From the NCBI RefSeq assembly GCF_014843845.1, contig NZ_JHQS01000046.1:1-64000 (forward strand): 64,000 nucleotides of DNA, given 5' to 3'. Origin of the DNA: Mesorhizobium amorphae. Lineage in GTDB: Bacteria > Pseudomonadota > Alphaproteobacteria > Rhizobiales > Rhizobiaceae. Below the pieces are notes generated by a model that made no database searches, was not told where the DNA came from, and saw only the letters and a program-made list of their open reading frames with translations. The translations under genes were made by a program, and so were the position numbers. Each line of letters starts with the position of its first letter. Within the stretch, counting starts at the first letter, position 1. Below, one piece after another: positions 52,702 to 61,984 of this stretch.

Positions 52702-53607
52702 TTGGCGACCACGATGATCACGACGCTGGACAGGTCCTCCCGGGCCGCTGCCCGCGGCCTCAGCGACATTTCGATCCGCAATCTCTTCATCATCCCGACG
52801 ATCCTGTTCTTGATCGTCTTCAACATCTTCCCGCTGATCTATTCGCTGGGCTATTCCTTCACCGATTTCCGCGCCTCGACCAATGCGCCGGCGAATTTCA
52901 TCGGGCTGCAAAATTATCGCGACCTGCTCAACGATCCCTACGTCTGGTCGAACTTCGCCATCACCGCGAAATACGTCATCATCTCGGTCGCCGGGCAGCT
53001 GCTCGTCGGTTTCGGCGTCGCCATGCTACTCAACCGCGACATTCCGCTGAAGGGATTGCTGACGACGCTGCTCCTGCTGCCGATGATGCTGTCGATGGCG
53101 GTGGTCGGCCTGTTCTGGAAGCTGCTCTACGACCCCTCCTTCGGCATCATCAACTACGCGCTCGGCCTCGGCACCTTCGAATGGCTGTCGGATCCGAACA
53201 TGGCGCTTTATGCGGTGGCGCTGACCGACATCTGGATGTGGTCGCCCTTCGTCATGCTCTTGTCGCTGGCCGGTCTCTCGGCGGTGCCGAAGCATCTCTA
53301 CGAAGCCGCCGCCATCGATCGTGCCGGGCCGTTCTACACCTTCTTCCGCATCACGCTGCCGCTGGTCGCGCCGATCCTGATGATCGCGGTCATCTTTCGC
53401 ACCATGGAAGCGTTCAAGACCTTCGACCTTGCCTACATCCTGACCAGCCAGCCGACGGCCGAACTGATCTCGATCCGGCTCTACAAGATGGCGTTCCAGG
53501 AATGGCAGACCGGGCGCTCCTGCGCGATGGCCTACATCGTGCTGATCATGGTGCTGGCGATCACCAACATCTATGTGAAGTACCTCAACAAGGTGAAGGA
53601 GCGCTGA
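52702..53607 (+). CDS. CUT1-type ABC permease 1 (MalF/UgpA-like)
   Basis: About 301 aa with six hydrophobic segments. It has IPTILFLIVFNIFPLIYSL, MLSMAVVGLFWKLLYDPSFG and the EAA loop YEAAAIDRAGPFYTFFRITLP. A TTG at 52702 with GGAG at 7 bases is preferred; ATG 52714 is an alternative. A start at 52639 would lie inside the terminator hairpin and is rejected. Confidence 0.9.
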   Translation: MATTMITTLDRSSRAAARGLSDISIRNLFIIPTILFLIVFNIFPLIYSLGYSFTDFRASTNAPANFIGLQNYRDLLNDPYVWSNFAITAKYVIISVAGQLLVGFGVAMLLNRDIPLKGLLTTLLLLPMMLSMAVVGLFWKLLYDPSFGIINYALGLGTFEWLSDPNMALYAVALTDIWMWSPFVMLLSLAGLSAVPKHLYEAAAIDRAGPFYTFFRITLPLVAPILMIAVIFRTMEAFKTFDLAYILTSQPTAELISIRLYKMAFQEWQTGRSCAMAYIVLIMVLAITNIYVKYLNKVKER

Positions 53608-53608
53608 G

Positions 53609-54568
53609 ATGGCCGCCGTCCGCACTTCTTCCGAAATCGGCTTCAACCGTGCGGCAATCGTCGCGGTGCTGGTGGTGACGATCATCTTCCTGGCGCCGAT
53701 CTACTGGATCGCCTCGACGGCGTTCAAGCCGCGCAATCTCGCGACGACCATCCCGCCGACGGTGGTGTTCCAGCCGGAAATCTCGCCCTTCGTCAAGCTG
53801 TTCGCCAAGCGTTCGCAACTGCGTAGTCCGCCGACGCCGGAAGAGTATGCGGCGGCTCCGTGGTGGGAACGCGTCGTCTTCAATGGCGGCGAAAAAATCG
53901 TTCGCGACGGCAAGGGCGAGGTGCAGTGGTCGGGCTATCCGAGCCGGTTCATGAACTCGCTGATCGTCGCCATCACCTCGACGGTGCTGGCCGTCGGCAT
54001 GGGCACCTTCACCGCCTACGGGTTTTCGCGCTTCAGGGTGAAGGGGGAGGCGGACCTGCTGTTCTTCATCCTGTCGACGCGCATGCTGCCGCCGGTGGTG
54101 GTCGCCATCCCGATGTTCCTGATGTACCGGGCAGTCGGCCTCAACGATTCCCACCTCGGCCTGATTATCCTCTACACCGCCTTCAACCTGTCCTTCTCGG
54201 TCTGGCTGATGAAAGGGTTCATGGACGAGATCCCGAAGGAATATGAGGAGGCGGCGCTGGTCGACGGCTACACGCGCATGGAAGCCTTCTTCAAGATCGT
54301 GCTACCCGAGGCAGCAACCGGCATCGCCGCGACCGCCGTCTTCTGCTTTATCACGGCGTGGAACGAATATGCCTTTGCGCTGATCATGACCAGCCGCCGT
54401 GCCCAGACAGCACCGCCGTTCATCCCCAGCCAGGTCGGTTCCGGCCTGCCGGACTGGACGGTGATCGCTGCTGGAACCTTCCTGTTCCTGCTGCCGGTCG
54501 CGATCTTCACCTTCCTGCTTCGCAACCATCTGTTGCGCGGCATGTCGTTCGGAGCGATCCGCAAATGA
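53609..54568 (+). CDS. CUT1-type ABC permease 2 (MalG-like)
   Basis: 319 aa with about six hydrophobic segments. It starts 1 base after the permease 1 stop. It has FLAPIYWIASTAFKP, a long periplasmic loop (about 48-105), and the EAA loop YEEAALVDGYTRMEAFFKIV. It forms the second half of the channel. Confidence 0.92.
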   Translation: MAAVRTSSEIGFNRAAIVAVLVVTIIFLAPIYWIASTAFKPRNLATTIPPTVVFQPEISPFVKLFAKRSQLRSPPTPEEYAAAPWWERVVFNGGEKIVRDGKGEVQWSGYPSRFMNSLIVAITSTVLAVGMGTFTAYGFSRFRVKGEADLLFFILSTRMLPPVVVAIPMFLMYRAVGLNDSHLGLIILYTAFNLSFSVWLMKGFMDEIPKEYEEAALVDGYTRMEAFFKIVLPEAATGIAATAVFCFITAWNEYAFALIMTSRRAQTAPPFIPSQVGSGLPDWTVIAAGTFLFLLPVAIFTFLLRNHLLRGMSFGAIRK

Positions 54569-54801
54569 GCTTTCGCGCCATCAACCAGAAATACCTGGAA
54601 CCCGGCTCGCAGATATTGATGGTGCTCGGCATCATCGCCCTCTGCCAGCCCTGGAACATGCTGCTGCACAGCTATGGCGTGACCATCATCCTGATCGGGC
54701 TGATCGGCTTCAACATCACGTCGAAGATCGCGCCGGAGGAAGAGGCCGGCACCGGTCATGGCGCAGATGCGCAGGCGCGAAATCCGGGAGCACAGCATTG
54801 A
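54565..54801 (+). CDS. Small membrane protein in an ABC importer operon
   Basis: 78 aa. It starts with an ATG overlapping the permease stop (ATGA) and ends with a TGA overlapping the next TTG start (TTGA). Two hydrophobic segments (about 17-30 and 37-51: LMVLGIIALCQPWN, VTIILIGLIGF) are followed by a polar tail. Tight coupling on both sides indicates a real accessory subunit. A DUF2160-like small protein is known near rhizobial glycerol ABC genes, but I cannot confirm that match. Confidence 0.72.
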   Translation: MSFRAINQKYLEPGSQILMVLGIIALCQPWNMLLHSYGVTIILIGLIGFNITSKIAPEEEAGTGHGADAQARNPGAQH

Positions 54802-55901
54802 CCCAGATCGAGCTTCGCGGCGTGCAGAAATATTTCGGCGCCGTCCAGGTCATCAAGGACCTCAACCTCAAGATCGACGACAACGAGTTCATCGTGTTGC
54901 TCGGCCAGTCCGGCTGCGGCAAGACGACGACGCTGCGCGCGATTGCCGGGCTGGAGACGATCGACGGCGGCGATATCCTGATCGACGGCAAGCCGGTGCA
55001 GCATCTCAAGGCTGCCGACCGCGACATCGCCATGGTGTTCCAGTCGTTCTCGCTCTATCCGCATATGAGCGTCTACGAGAACATCGCCTTTCCACTGCGC
55101 GCGACGCGCAAGAGCAAGGCCGAGATCGACCAGGAAGTGCGCTCGGTCGCCAAGACGCTGCAGATCACGGACTTGCTGGCGAAGAAGCCGTCGGCGCTGT
55201 CGGGCGGCGACATGCAGCGCGTCGCCATCGGCCGTGCGCTGGTGCGGCGTCCCAAGGCGATGCTGATGGACGAGCCGATCGGCGCGCTCGATGCCAAGCT
55301 GCGCGAGGAGATGCGGGCCGAGATCAAGCGGCTGCACATTAAGCAGGGCTCGACCAGCATCTATGTCACGCACGACCAGATCGAGGCGATGAGCCTCGCC
55401 GACCGTATCGTCATCATGCATGAGGGCGTGCTGCAGCAGGTCGGCTCGCCGGACGACGTCTATTCGCATCCGGCCAATCTGTTCGTGGCGCAGTTCGTCG
55501 GCAGCCCGGTGATGAACGTCGCCGAGGCGTCGGTCACCGAGAAGGCCTCGGCCGCCTCGGTCACGGTCGGTGACGCGACCACCGGCTTCGAGTTCCCGCG
55601 CGCGCTTCTGTCGAAGCTCAACGGTCATGCCGGCGGCAAGCTGGCGCTCGGCATCCGGCCGGAAGGGGTCATCGTGCGCCATGAGGCGGCGGACGGCTTC
55701 CTGCCGGTCGAGACGCAGATCGTCGAGCCGCTCGGATCCTTCGACATCGTCGACATCAAGGTCGGCTCCAGGATGCTGCGCGCGCGCACCAAGAGCGGCT
55801 TCGTCAGCGGGCCGGGCGAAAAGGTCTTCGCCAGGATCGATCCGGCGCAGGCGCATTTTTTCGACGTGGCGAGCGGCAGGTCGCTCGGAGTGAGACTCTG
55901 A
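54798..55901 (+). CDS. CUT1-type ABC ATPase 1 (MalK/UgpC-like)
   Basis: 367 aa. It has Walker A GQSGCGKTT, Q-loop FQSFSLYPHM, signature LSGGDMQR (Asp-Met in place of Gln-Gln), Walker B AMLMDEP and STSIYVTHDQ. TOBE-type C-terminal domain from about 245. The start is TTG overlapping the small-protein stop. It pairs with the next ATPase, giving a two-ATPase importer instead of the usual MalK homodimer. Confidence 0.92.
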   Translation: MTQIELRGVQKYFGAVQVIKDLNLKIDDNEFIVLLGQSGCGKTTTLRAIAGLETIDGGDILIDGKPVQHLKAADRDIAMVFQSFSLYPHMSVYENIAFPLRATRKSKAEIDQEVRSVAKTLQITDLLAKKPSALSGGDMQRVAIGRALVRRPKAMLMDEPIGALDAKLREEMRAEIKRLHIKQGSTSIYVTHDQIEAMSLADRIVIMHEGVLQQVGSPDDVYSHPANLFVAQFVGSPVMNVAEASVTEKASAASVTVGDATTGFEFPRALLSKLNGHAGGKLALGIRPEGVIVRHEAADGFLPVETQIVEPLGSFDIVDIKVGSRMLRARTKSGFVSGPGEKVFARIDPAQAHFFDVASGRSLGVRL

Positions 55902-57004
55902 TGGCCCACATCCAGCTGAAAAACATCTCGAAGAGCTTCGGCAATCACACTGCGCTCATCGGGCTCAATCTGGAGATCGCCGACGGCGAGTTCTTCGTGC
56001 TGCTCGGCGAGACCGGCGCTGGCAAGACGACGACGTTGCGGATGATCGCGGGTCTCGAGAAGCCGAGCGAGGGGCAAGTCTTCATCGACGGTGTCGACGT
56101 TGCCGACTGGGGCGCCGCCGAGCGCGACGTGGCGCTGGTGCTGCAGCAATATTCGCTCTATCCGCGCTACACGGTTCGCGAGAACCTCGAATTCCCGCTG
56201 AAGCCGAAGATCCGTCGGCTGCCCGACGCCGAGATCAAGGATCGCGTCGACCGCGCGGCCAGGACGTTGCGCATCGAGCATCTGCTTGACCGCAAGACCG
56301 ACCGGCTCTCGGGTGGCGAGATGCAGCGCGTCTCCATCGGCCGCGCCATCGTGCGCAAGCCGCGCGTATTCCTGATGGACGAGCCGCTGTCGGCGCTCGA
56401 CGCCAAATTACGCGAGGCGTTGCGCACCGAGTTGAAGAATTTGCAGATGCAACTCGGCGCCACCTTCCTGTTCGTCACCCACGACCAGATCGAGGCAATG
56501 TCGATGGGCGACAAGGTCGGCGTGCTCAACCATGGCCGCATCGTCCAGACCGGGACGCCGCAGGAGATCTACAACAACCCGCGCGACACCTATGTGGCGA
56601 GCTTTGTCGGTTCGCCGCCGATGAACCTCATCGACGGCAGGCTGGTCGACAACCGCGCAGTGATGGCGCCAATGAATTTCGAACTGCCGTTCTCAGGGGG
56701 AGCCAGGACTTCTTGGGGGTTAGACACGGGCGGTGCGACCGACGGTCGCCCGCTCGTCTTCGGCATCCGTCCCGAGGACGTCTATCTGGAGAGCGGGGCG
56801 CCGGTCGAGGCGCGTGTCCATGATGTCGAGAACCATGGCGTCGAAAAAATCCTGACGCTCAGGGTCGGCGACACCATGCTGCGCGCCACGGTACCGGCGA
56901 GGACTGATGTCGAGATCGAGCAGCCGGTGCGCTTTGCCTGGAACCCGGACAAGGTGGTGCTGTTCGACAAGGGCAGTGGCGTGAGCCTGCGTCACGCCAG
57001 TTAG
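55901..57004 (+). CDS. CUT1-type ABC ATPase 2
   Basis: 367 aa. It has GETGAGKTT as Walker A (Glu-Thr where Pro-Ser or Gln-Ser is usual), Q-loop LQQYSLYPRY, signature LSGGEMQR, Walker B VFLMDEP and FLFVTHDQ. A C-terminal TOBE domain includes FGIRPEDVYLE. The ATG shares one base with the previous stop (TGATG). Two non-identical ATPases suggest a heterodimeric motor. Confidence 0.92.
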   Translation: MAHIQLKNISKSFGNHTALIGLNLEIADGEFFVLLGETGAGKTTTLRMIAGLEKPSEGQVFIDGVDVADWGAAERDVALVLQQYSLYPRYTVRENLEFPLKPKIRRLPDAEIKDRVDRAARTLRIEHLLDRKTDRLSGGEMQRVSIGRAIVRKPRVFLMDEPLSALDAKLREALRTELKNLQMQLGATFLFVTHDQIEAMSMGDKVGVLNHGRIVQTGTPQEIYNNPRDTYVASFVGSPPMNLIDGRLVDNRAVMAPMNFELPFSGGARTSWGLDTGGATDGRPLVFGIRPEDVYLESGAPVEARVHDVENHGVEKILTLRVGDTMLRATVPARTDVEIEQPVRFAWNPDKVVLFDKGSGVSLRHAS

Positions 57005-57046
57005 CAGCGAGCTTTTGCGCGAAGGCTTCGCAAAGAACCGCTGGCG

Positions 57047-57478
57047 CTATTTCGGGAAGTAGGTCTCGTAAGGCGTGTCGTTGATCAGCAGGATCACGCA
57101 TTCAGTGTCCGACAGGCAGGCGTCGTCATGCATCTCATTGGCCTTCTGCGTCCAATAGGATCCTGGAGGCAACTCAACCTTGGTCGCTTCGCCGCCGTCC
57201 ATCTGCCAATGCGCCCAGAGCCCCTTTATGACGACCGCGCGATAGTCCGCTGTGTGCGCGTGAACGGGCGCGCGCCAGTTGCCGGGAACCTTGAGCAAAG
57301 TCCCCGCCGGGCCTTTGGCCCGTTCGCCCCATAGCGGCCCGAGCCGATGCGGCTGGTCAGGCACTTCGGCGACATAGGGAATCTTTTCGGCAGGCAGGTA
57401 GCTGTCTTCAAGGGCAAATGCCCGTCCCGGAATGAAGGACAGAGCGGCGAGGGCAAACAATACAGAACGTCTGGCCAT
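57047..57478 (-). CDS. Secreted cupin (DUF4437-like)
   Basis: 143 aa. A signal peptide (MARRSVLFALAALSFIPGRAFA) precedes a cupin barrel with APVHAHTADYRAVVIKG as motif 1 and PGSYWTQKANEMHDDAC as motif 2. Possible metal ligands are the two His in VHAHT and the His in MHDDAC. ATG 57478 has GGAGG at 8 bases. It is convergent with the importer operon. Function unknown; export to the periplasm is likely. Confidence 0.82.
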   Translation of the reverse strand: MARRSVLFALAALSFIPGRAFALEDSYLPAEKIPYVAEVPDQPHRLGPLWGERAKGPAGTLLKVPGNWRAPVHAHTADYRAVVIKGLWAHWQMDGGEATKVELPPGSYWTQKANEMHDDACLSDTECVILLINDTPYETYFPK

Positions 57479-57585
57479 AGCGGGTTCCTCCGTCGGCCAG
57501 ATTATTCCCGGGACGTCGCCGGGCAATGACGCTCCGTCCAAAAGGCTTGGCAATTCCTCCAGGGCAGGGGGCGGCTCCGCCGCTT

Positions 57586-58557
57586 CTAGGACTCGTCGTC
57601 GCTGCTGCCGGTGTTGCGCAGATGGCTCGGCGCCACGCCCATCACCCGCTTGAAGGCGCGGCTGAAGGAGGCTTCCGAATCGTAGCCCAGTTTCGCCGCG
57701 GCGACGGATACCCTCATGCCATCGCGGGCCAGCCATTGCCGTGCCTGGTGCATGCGCACGCGCAGGACATATTTGGCCGGCGTCTCGCCGACCACGGTGG
57801 CGAAGCGTTGGGCGAAGGCGGAGCGCGAGGCCCCCATCATCCGTGCGAGCGCCTCGACCGTCCAATCCTGGTTCGGCTGCAGGTGAATAGCGGCCAGCAC
57901 CTTGCCGACATCCGGGTTCCTGACCGCGGCGATCCATCCGGTGGCGTCGCCGCAGCCGTTCTCGACCCAAGAGCGGATGATCGTGGCGGCAAGCACATCG
58001 GCAAGGCGCGCCAGGATGCCGCCGGAGCCAACCCGGTCCATCGTCACCTCGCCCGCCATGGCGTCGAGCAGATGCTGGATGCCCGGCGCATTCGCCATCA
58101 GCTCATGCGCGCGCATCAGGTCGGGCATCATGTCCAGAAGCGGATGCGATCCATCGAGGTTGAAATGCATGCTGCCGCAAAACAGCAAGGTCTTGGGGCC
58201 GCGACACTCGTTGGAGACGTCGTAGATGTTCTCGCAAACCGGTTCGATGCTGTAGCGGCCGATCGGCACGGCGGGCACCCCCGGCGCGCTGGCCAGAACG
58301 TGCTCGTCGCCGCGCGGGATCAGCAGCGCATCGCCCACCGTCAGCTCGATCCATTCCTTCGCCGGCGAGAACAGCCAGCAGCCCTGCTGGCCGATGAAGT
58401 GGAAGCGCGCAGCCTTCTGCGCCGGAAAGGAAACCGCCCACGGCTCACCGAGGACGCAGCGGCCATAGTCGACGCCATCGAGCCGCAAGCCGCGCAGCAT
58501 GTCGCTCAGCGGATCGCCGGAACCTGGTAACGTCGATTTGGACGAATTGTAATTCAT
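57586..58557 (-). CDS. AraC-family regulator with cupin-type sensor domain
   Basis: 323 aa. The N-terminal Cupin_6-type domain (about 30-190) has WELTVGDALLIPRG-like ELTVGDALLIPRGDEH. The C-terminal double HTH has DWTVEALARMMGASRSAFAQRF and VSVAAAKLGYDSEASFSRAF near 240-310. It lies 89 bases from the divergent MFS gene, its probable target. ATG 58557 is the first natural start of the domain. Confidence 0.9.
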   Translation of the reverse strand: MNYNSSKSTLPGSGDPLSDMLRGLRLDGVDYGRCVLGEPWAVSFPAQKAARFHFIGQQGCWLFSPAKEWIELTVGDALLIPRGDEHVLASAPGVPAVPIGRYSIEPVCENIYDVSNECRGPKTLLFCGSMHFNLDGSHPLLDMMPDLMRAHELMANAPGIQHLLDAMAGEVTMDRVGSGGILARLADVLAATIIRSWVENGCGDATGWIAAVRNPDVGKVLAAIHLQPNQDWTVEALARMMGASRSAFAQRFATVVGETPAKYVLRVRMHQARQWLARDGMRVSVAAAKLGYDSEASFSRAFKRVMGVAPSHLRNTGSSDDES

Positions 58558-58646
58558 TCCGGTGTTTCTAGCATGGAAACTCCAGACAGTCACTCCCATG
58601 TTGCAGTGCAGCCAATGGTGCGCCGCAACCAGACCGGAGATCCATC

Positions 58647-59861
58647 ATGACCGAGCCCGCCGCAGGCGTCATCGACGCTACTGCTCTCGACTCTTCCGAA
58701 ACCGAGGAACGATCCGAACCGGCGTGGGGCGCGGTGGTGTCGCTGGCGCTCGGCGTGTTCGGCCTGGTGACCGCCGAATTCCTGCCCGCCAGCCTGCTGA
58801 CGCGGCTGGCGCAGGATCTCGGCATCACCGAGGGTGCGGCCGGGCAGGCGGTGACGGCGACGGCCGTCGTCGGGGCGATCGCGGCGCCGACCATGGCCAT
58901 CGTCACCAAGCGGCTCGACCGCAGGCTGGTCATGTGGGGGCTGACGGTGCTGCTGATCGTCTCGAACCTGCTCGCCGCCTTCGCGTCGTCGCTTCCTGTG
59001 CTGCTTGCGGCCCGCGTCGTTCTTGGCGTCGCCCTCGGCGGCTTCTGGTCGATGTCGGCGGCGATGGCGATGCGGCTGGTGCCGATGCGACTGATGCCGC
59101 GCGCCATGTCGATCATCCTCACCGGCGTTTCGGTCGCCACCGTCACCGCGGCCCCGGTCGGCGCCTATGTCGGTGATGTCTGGGGCTGGCGGACCGCCTT
59201 CATGATCGCGGCGATCGTCGGCGCGCTGGCGCTCTTGGTGCAGATCGCAACGCTTCCGAAGTTGCCGCCGGCCGGCGTGGCAAGCTTCGGCACCTTGCTG
59301 GAGGTGCTGAAGCGGCCGATGATCAGGGTGGCCTTGCTGGTCGTGCTGCTGGTCGCTTCGGGACACTTTGCCGGCTTCACCTATGTGCGCCCGTATCTAG
59401 AGCAGGTTCCCGTCCTGCCGATCGAAACGATCTCGCTCGTGCTTCTGGCCTACGGCATCGGCGGCTTCTTCGGCAATTTCGCCGGCGGCTTCATGGCCGA
59501 GCGCAGCCTCAAGGCGGCGGTCGGCCTGGCGCCCCTGCTCATCGCACTGTCGGCCCTGGTGTTACTCACGCTCGGCGCCTCGCCGGTGATGGCGGCAATC
59601 GCGGTCGCCGCCTGGGGCTTTGCCTTCGGCGCGGTGCCGGTCGGCTTGCAGACCTGGCTGGTGCGCGCCGCACCCGACCAGGCCGAGAGCGCCGGCGGGC
59701 TGATGGTGGCGACGTTCCAGGTGGCGATCGCGCTGGGCGCCGTCTTCGGCGGATTGCTGGTCGATCACGCCGGCGTCGCCAGCGCCTTTGCCTATTGCGG
59801 AACGGCGACGATGCTGGCGGCCCTGGTGGCCTTCCTGCTCGGCCCGAAGCGCGTAAGCTAG
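58647..59861 (+). CDS. MFS efflux transporter (DHA1 type)
   Basis: 404 aa with 12 hydrophobic segments. It has GVFGLVTAEFLPASLLTRLA, KRLDRRLVMWGLTVL-type loop 2-3 motif, ARVVLGVALGGFWSM and LTGVSVATVTAAPVGAYVGD (motif C-like, typical of drug or sugar efflux DHA1 members). It probably exports a small compound sensed by the divergent AraC-type regulator. The ATG follows GGAG at 7 bases. Confidence 0.9.
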   Translation: MTEPAAGVIDATALDSSETEERSEPAWGAVVSLALGVFGLVTAEFLPASLLTRLAQDLGITEGAAGQAVTATAVVGAIAAPTMAIVTKRLDRRLVMWGLTVLLIVSNLLAAFASSLPVLLAARVVLGVALGGFWSMSAAMAMRLVPMRLMPRAMSIILTGVSVATVTAAPVGAYVGDVWGWRTAFMIAAIVGALALLVQIATLPKLPPAGVASFGTLLEVLKRPMIRVALLVVLLVASGHFAGFTYVRPYLEQVPVLPIETISLVLLAYGIGGFFGNFAGGFMAERSLKAAVGLAPLLIALSALVLLTLGASPVMAAIAVAAWGFAFGAVPVGLQTWLVRAAPDQAESAGGLMVATFQVAIALGAVFGGLLVDHAGVASAFAYCGTATMLAALVAFLLGPKRVS

Positions 59862-59912
59862 GTCAACTGTCGACGCTCGACGCCTTCCACCATCGATCGG
59901 CCCGATACCCGG

Positions 59913-60494
59913 CTACGGGTTTCGGGCTGAAATCGCCGCCACGAAACGCTTCAGGCTGTGCTCGACATAGGCGGTCAGCTCCCTATCGGGGTCAAAGCTC
60001 CACCACAGCAGCGAGCCCTGCCAGTGCGACGCCATCAGCAGGCCGATATCCCCGGGCATGTCGGGCACATCGGCGAAGCAGCCGGCGAGCGCCTTGCTGA
60101 GCACCGCCTTCCAGGCGGCGCCGCGCGCCCGCAGCACGGGATCGCGCAGATCCTCGCGCAGGACGAGCAGACCTTCAGCACAGGATTCGATATCGCCGTA
60201 GTCCTCGGACAAGGCGACCAGCAACTGGATGGCCCCGGCCGGAGTTTTGGGAGCCGAGCCGGCAAGCTCCTCGGTTTTCCGGTCGAGCCCATCCCAGGCG
60301 TAAAGCAGGGTGCGTTGCTTCAGCTGTGCCTTGCTCTTGAAGCGCTGCACCAGCGTCGCCCCCGAAAGACCGCATGCCCGTGCCAGTCGCTCGAAAGTCA
60401 GCGCTTCCGGGCCATCGGCATGGATCAGCCGGTACGCGGCCTCCAGCACCTGCTCGTCGGGTTGGGTTTTTGGCCGGGTCATCTTGACATCCAT
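59913..60494 (-). CDS. TetR-family regulator
   Basis: 193 aa. The HTH (about 12-55) is DEQVLEAAYRLIHADG, LTFERLARACGLSGATLVQRF. The C-terminal helical domain is ligand-binding. It is divergent from the SDR gene with only 86 bases between and a perfect palindrome in the gap, so it likely represses both genes. Confidence 0.88.
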   Translation of the reverse strand: MDVKMTRPKTQPDEQVLEAAYRLIHADGPEALTFERLARACGLSGATLVQRFKSKAQLKQRTLLYAWDGLDRKTEELAGSAPKTPAGAIQLLVALSEDYGDIESCAEGLLVLREDLRDPVLRARGAAWKAVLSKALAGCFADVPDMPGDIGLLMASHWQGSLLWWSFDPDRELTAYVEHSLKRFVAAISARNP

Positions 60495-60507
60495 TCATTA
60501 ACGAATG

Positions 60508-60523
60508 ATCATTTATAAATGAT
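60508..60523. promoter_or_regulatory. Perfect 16-bp TetR-type operator
   Basis: ATCATTTATAAATGAT is its own reverse complement. An overlapping CATTC...GAATG inverted repeat (60491-60507) lies just before it. The pair sits 14-32 bases upstream of the TetR start and 57-74 bases from the SDR start. Confidence 0.65.
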
Positions 60524-60580
60524 TGGCGAAGCGAAAGCCAGTCCGGTTTGTTTCGATGAGTCGTTTTTTGGGAGGGTTTC

Positions 60581-61489
60581 ATGACGCTTGAAGGAAAAGT
60601 CGCGCTTGTCGCCGGCGCAACGCGCGGCGCGGGCCGCGGCATAGCGGTCGAACTGGGTGCGGCTGGCGCCACCGTCTATGTGACCGGCAGGTCGACGCGC
60701 GGCAATCCATCCGAATATGCCCGTCCTGAAACCATCGAGGAGACGGCGGAACTGGTGACTGCGCAAGGCGGTAAGGGCATCGCCGTCCGGGTCGATCACC
60801 TGATCGCCGAGGAGGTACGCGAGCTGGTCGAGCGCATCCGCGCCGAACAGGGCCACCTCGACATCCTGGTCAACGACCTGTGGGGCGGCGAAAAACTGTT
60901 CGAATGGAACAAGCCGGTCTGGGAGCACAATCTCGACAACGGCTTGCGCCTGCTGCGCCTGGCGATCGACACGCATTTGATCACGGCGCACCATGCGCTG
61001 CCGCTGCTGATCGAGCGGCCGGGCGGACTGCATGTCGAAGTCACCGACGGAACTGCCGAATACAATGCCGACCACTACCGGCTGTCGCCCTTCTATGATC
61101 TCGCCAAGGTCGCGGCGACGCGCATGGCATGGGCGCACGCCAAGGACCTCGCGCCGCATGGCGCTACTTCGGTTTGCCTGACGCCGGGCTGGCTGCGGTC
61201 CGAAATGATGCTGGAGGCGTTCGGCGTCACCGAAGAGAACTGGCGCGACGCGACCGCGAAGGTGCCGCACTTCATCATCTCGGAGACGCCGCGCTTCATT
61301 GGCCGCGCGATAGCGGCACTGGCGGCGGACCCGGAGCGCTCACGCTGGAACGGACAGTCGCTGTCCAGCGGCGGGCTGGCGCAGGTCTATGGCTTCACTG
61401 ATCTCGACGGCTCACGCCCGGATGCTTGGCGCTATGTTCCGGAAGTTCAGGACGCCGGCAAGCCGGCCGACGCGACGGGATACCGGTAG
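60581..61489 (+). CDS. Short-chain dehydrogenase/reductase
   Basis: 302 aa. The cofactor motif is VAGATRGAGRGIAVELG, with TGRSTRGNPS after strand 2 suggesting NADPH preference. Active-site YDLAK gives the Tyr and Lys; the usual catalytic Ser strand reads HVEVTDGTA, so the Ser is replaced by Thr/Asp as in some DHRS1-like members. GGGAGGG lies 4 bases before the ATG. The substrate is unknown. Confidence 0.9.
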   Translation: MTLEGKVALVAGATRGAGRGIAVELGAAGATVYVTGRSTRGNPSEYARPETIEETAELVTAQGGKGIAVRVDHLIAEEVRELVERIRAEQGHLDILVNDLWGGEKLFEWNKPVWEHNLDNGLRLLRLAIDTHLITAHHALPLLIERPGGLHVEVTDGTAEYNADHYRLSPFYDLAKVAATRMAWAHAKDLAPHGATSVCLTPGWLRSEMMLEAFGVTEENWRDATAKVPHFIISETPRFIGRAIAALAADPERSRWNGQSLSSGGLAQVYGFTDLDGSRPDAWRYVPEVQDAGKPADATGYR

Positions 61490-61511
61490 AAGAGCGCGAA
61501 CCGCTTCGGCG

Positions 61512-61859
61512 TCAGGCAGAGCGGCCGTCGAAATCGATCGCTGGCACTATGGCAAGGTCGATATCGTCGAGGCAGTTGATGTTGATGTAGGCGCTGCGTT
61601 CGCTCCCTTCGCTGACGTCCTCGGCGAAAGGGTGGATGCCGCAGGTCCGGCAAAAGCGATGGGCGATTGCCTTGCTGCCGAATGTGTAGCGGCCGAGATC
61701 GTCGCCCCAGGCGAGCATCCGCAATTTCTGGTGCGGCACGGCCCACAGCAGCGCGCCCTTGCGCGAGCAGATCGAGCAGTTGCAGCGCACGGCACCGCCA
61801 AGCTCGCCCTCCACCTCGAACGCCACCTTGCCGCAATGGCAGCTGCCTTTGTGGAGCAT
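61512..61859 (-). CDS. GFA-family (CENP-V/GFA) zinc protein
   Basis: 115 aa. It has CHCGKVAFEVEGE (first zinc Cys pair), RCNCSICSRKGALLW (second set) and FCRTCGIHPF (third), the full GFA zinc pattern. Once linked to glutathione-formaldehyde activation, the family is mostly of unknown activity. It is convergent with the SDR gene and divergent from the amidase. Confidence 0.9.
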   Translation of the reverse strand: MLHKGSCHCGKVAFEVEGELGGAVRCNCSICSRKGALLWAVPHQKLRMLAWGDDLGRYTFGSKAIAHRFCRTCGIHPFAEDVSEGSERSAYININCLDDIDLAIVPAIDFDGRSA

Positions 61860-61984
61860 CGTGTCTTCCTTTCTCGTCGCTTCGGCAGGTGCAAACGCAG
61901 GCTTACCGGGTTATCCCTTCGCGTAGGCCACAAGCTGGCCGCTGCCTTAAAGACGTTGCAGCCTTCCGGAGTCCGACACCGAAA

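Noticed and set aside
52639..52713. Start of permease 1 at 52639
   Set aside because: That region forms the strong terminator hairpin; a TTG at 52702 with a ribosome site fits better.
51317..57004. Glycerol ABC importer (GlpV-PQST type)
   Set aside because: The two-ATPase layout and small protein are reminiscent, but the binding protein is 438 aa rather than the longer GlpV type and gene order differs. I cannot assign the ligand.
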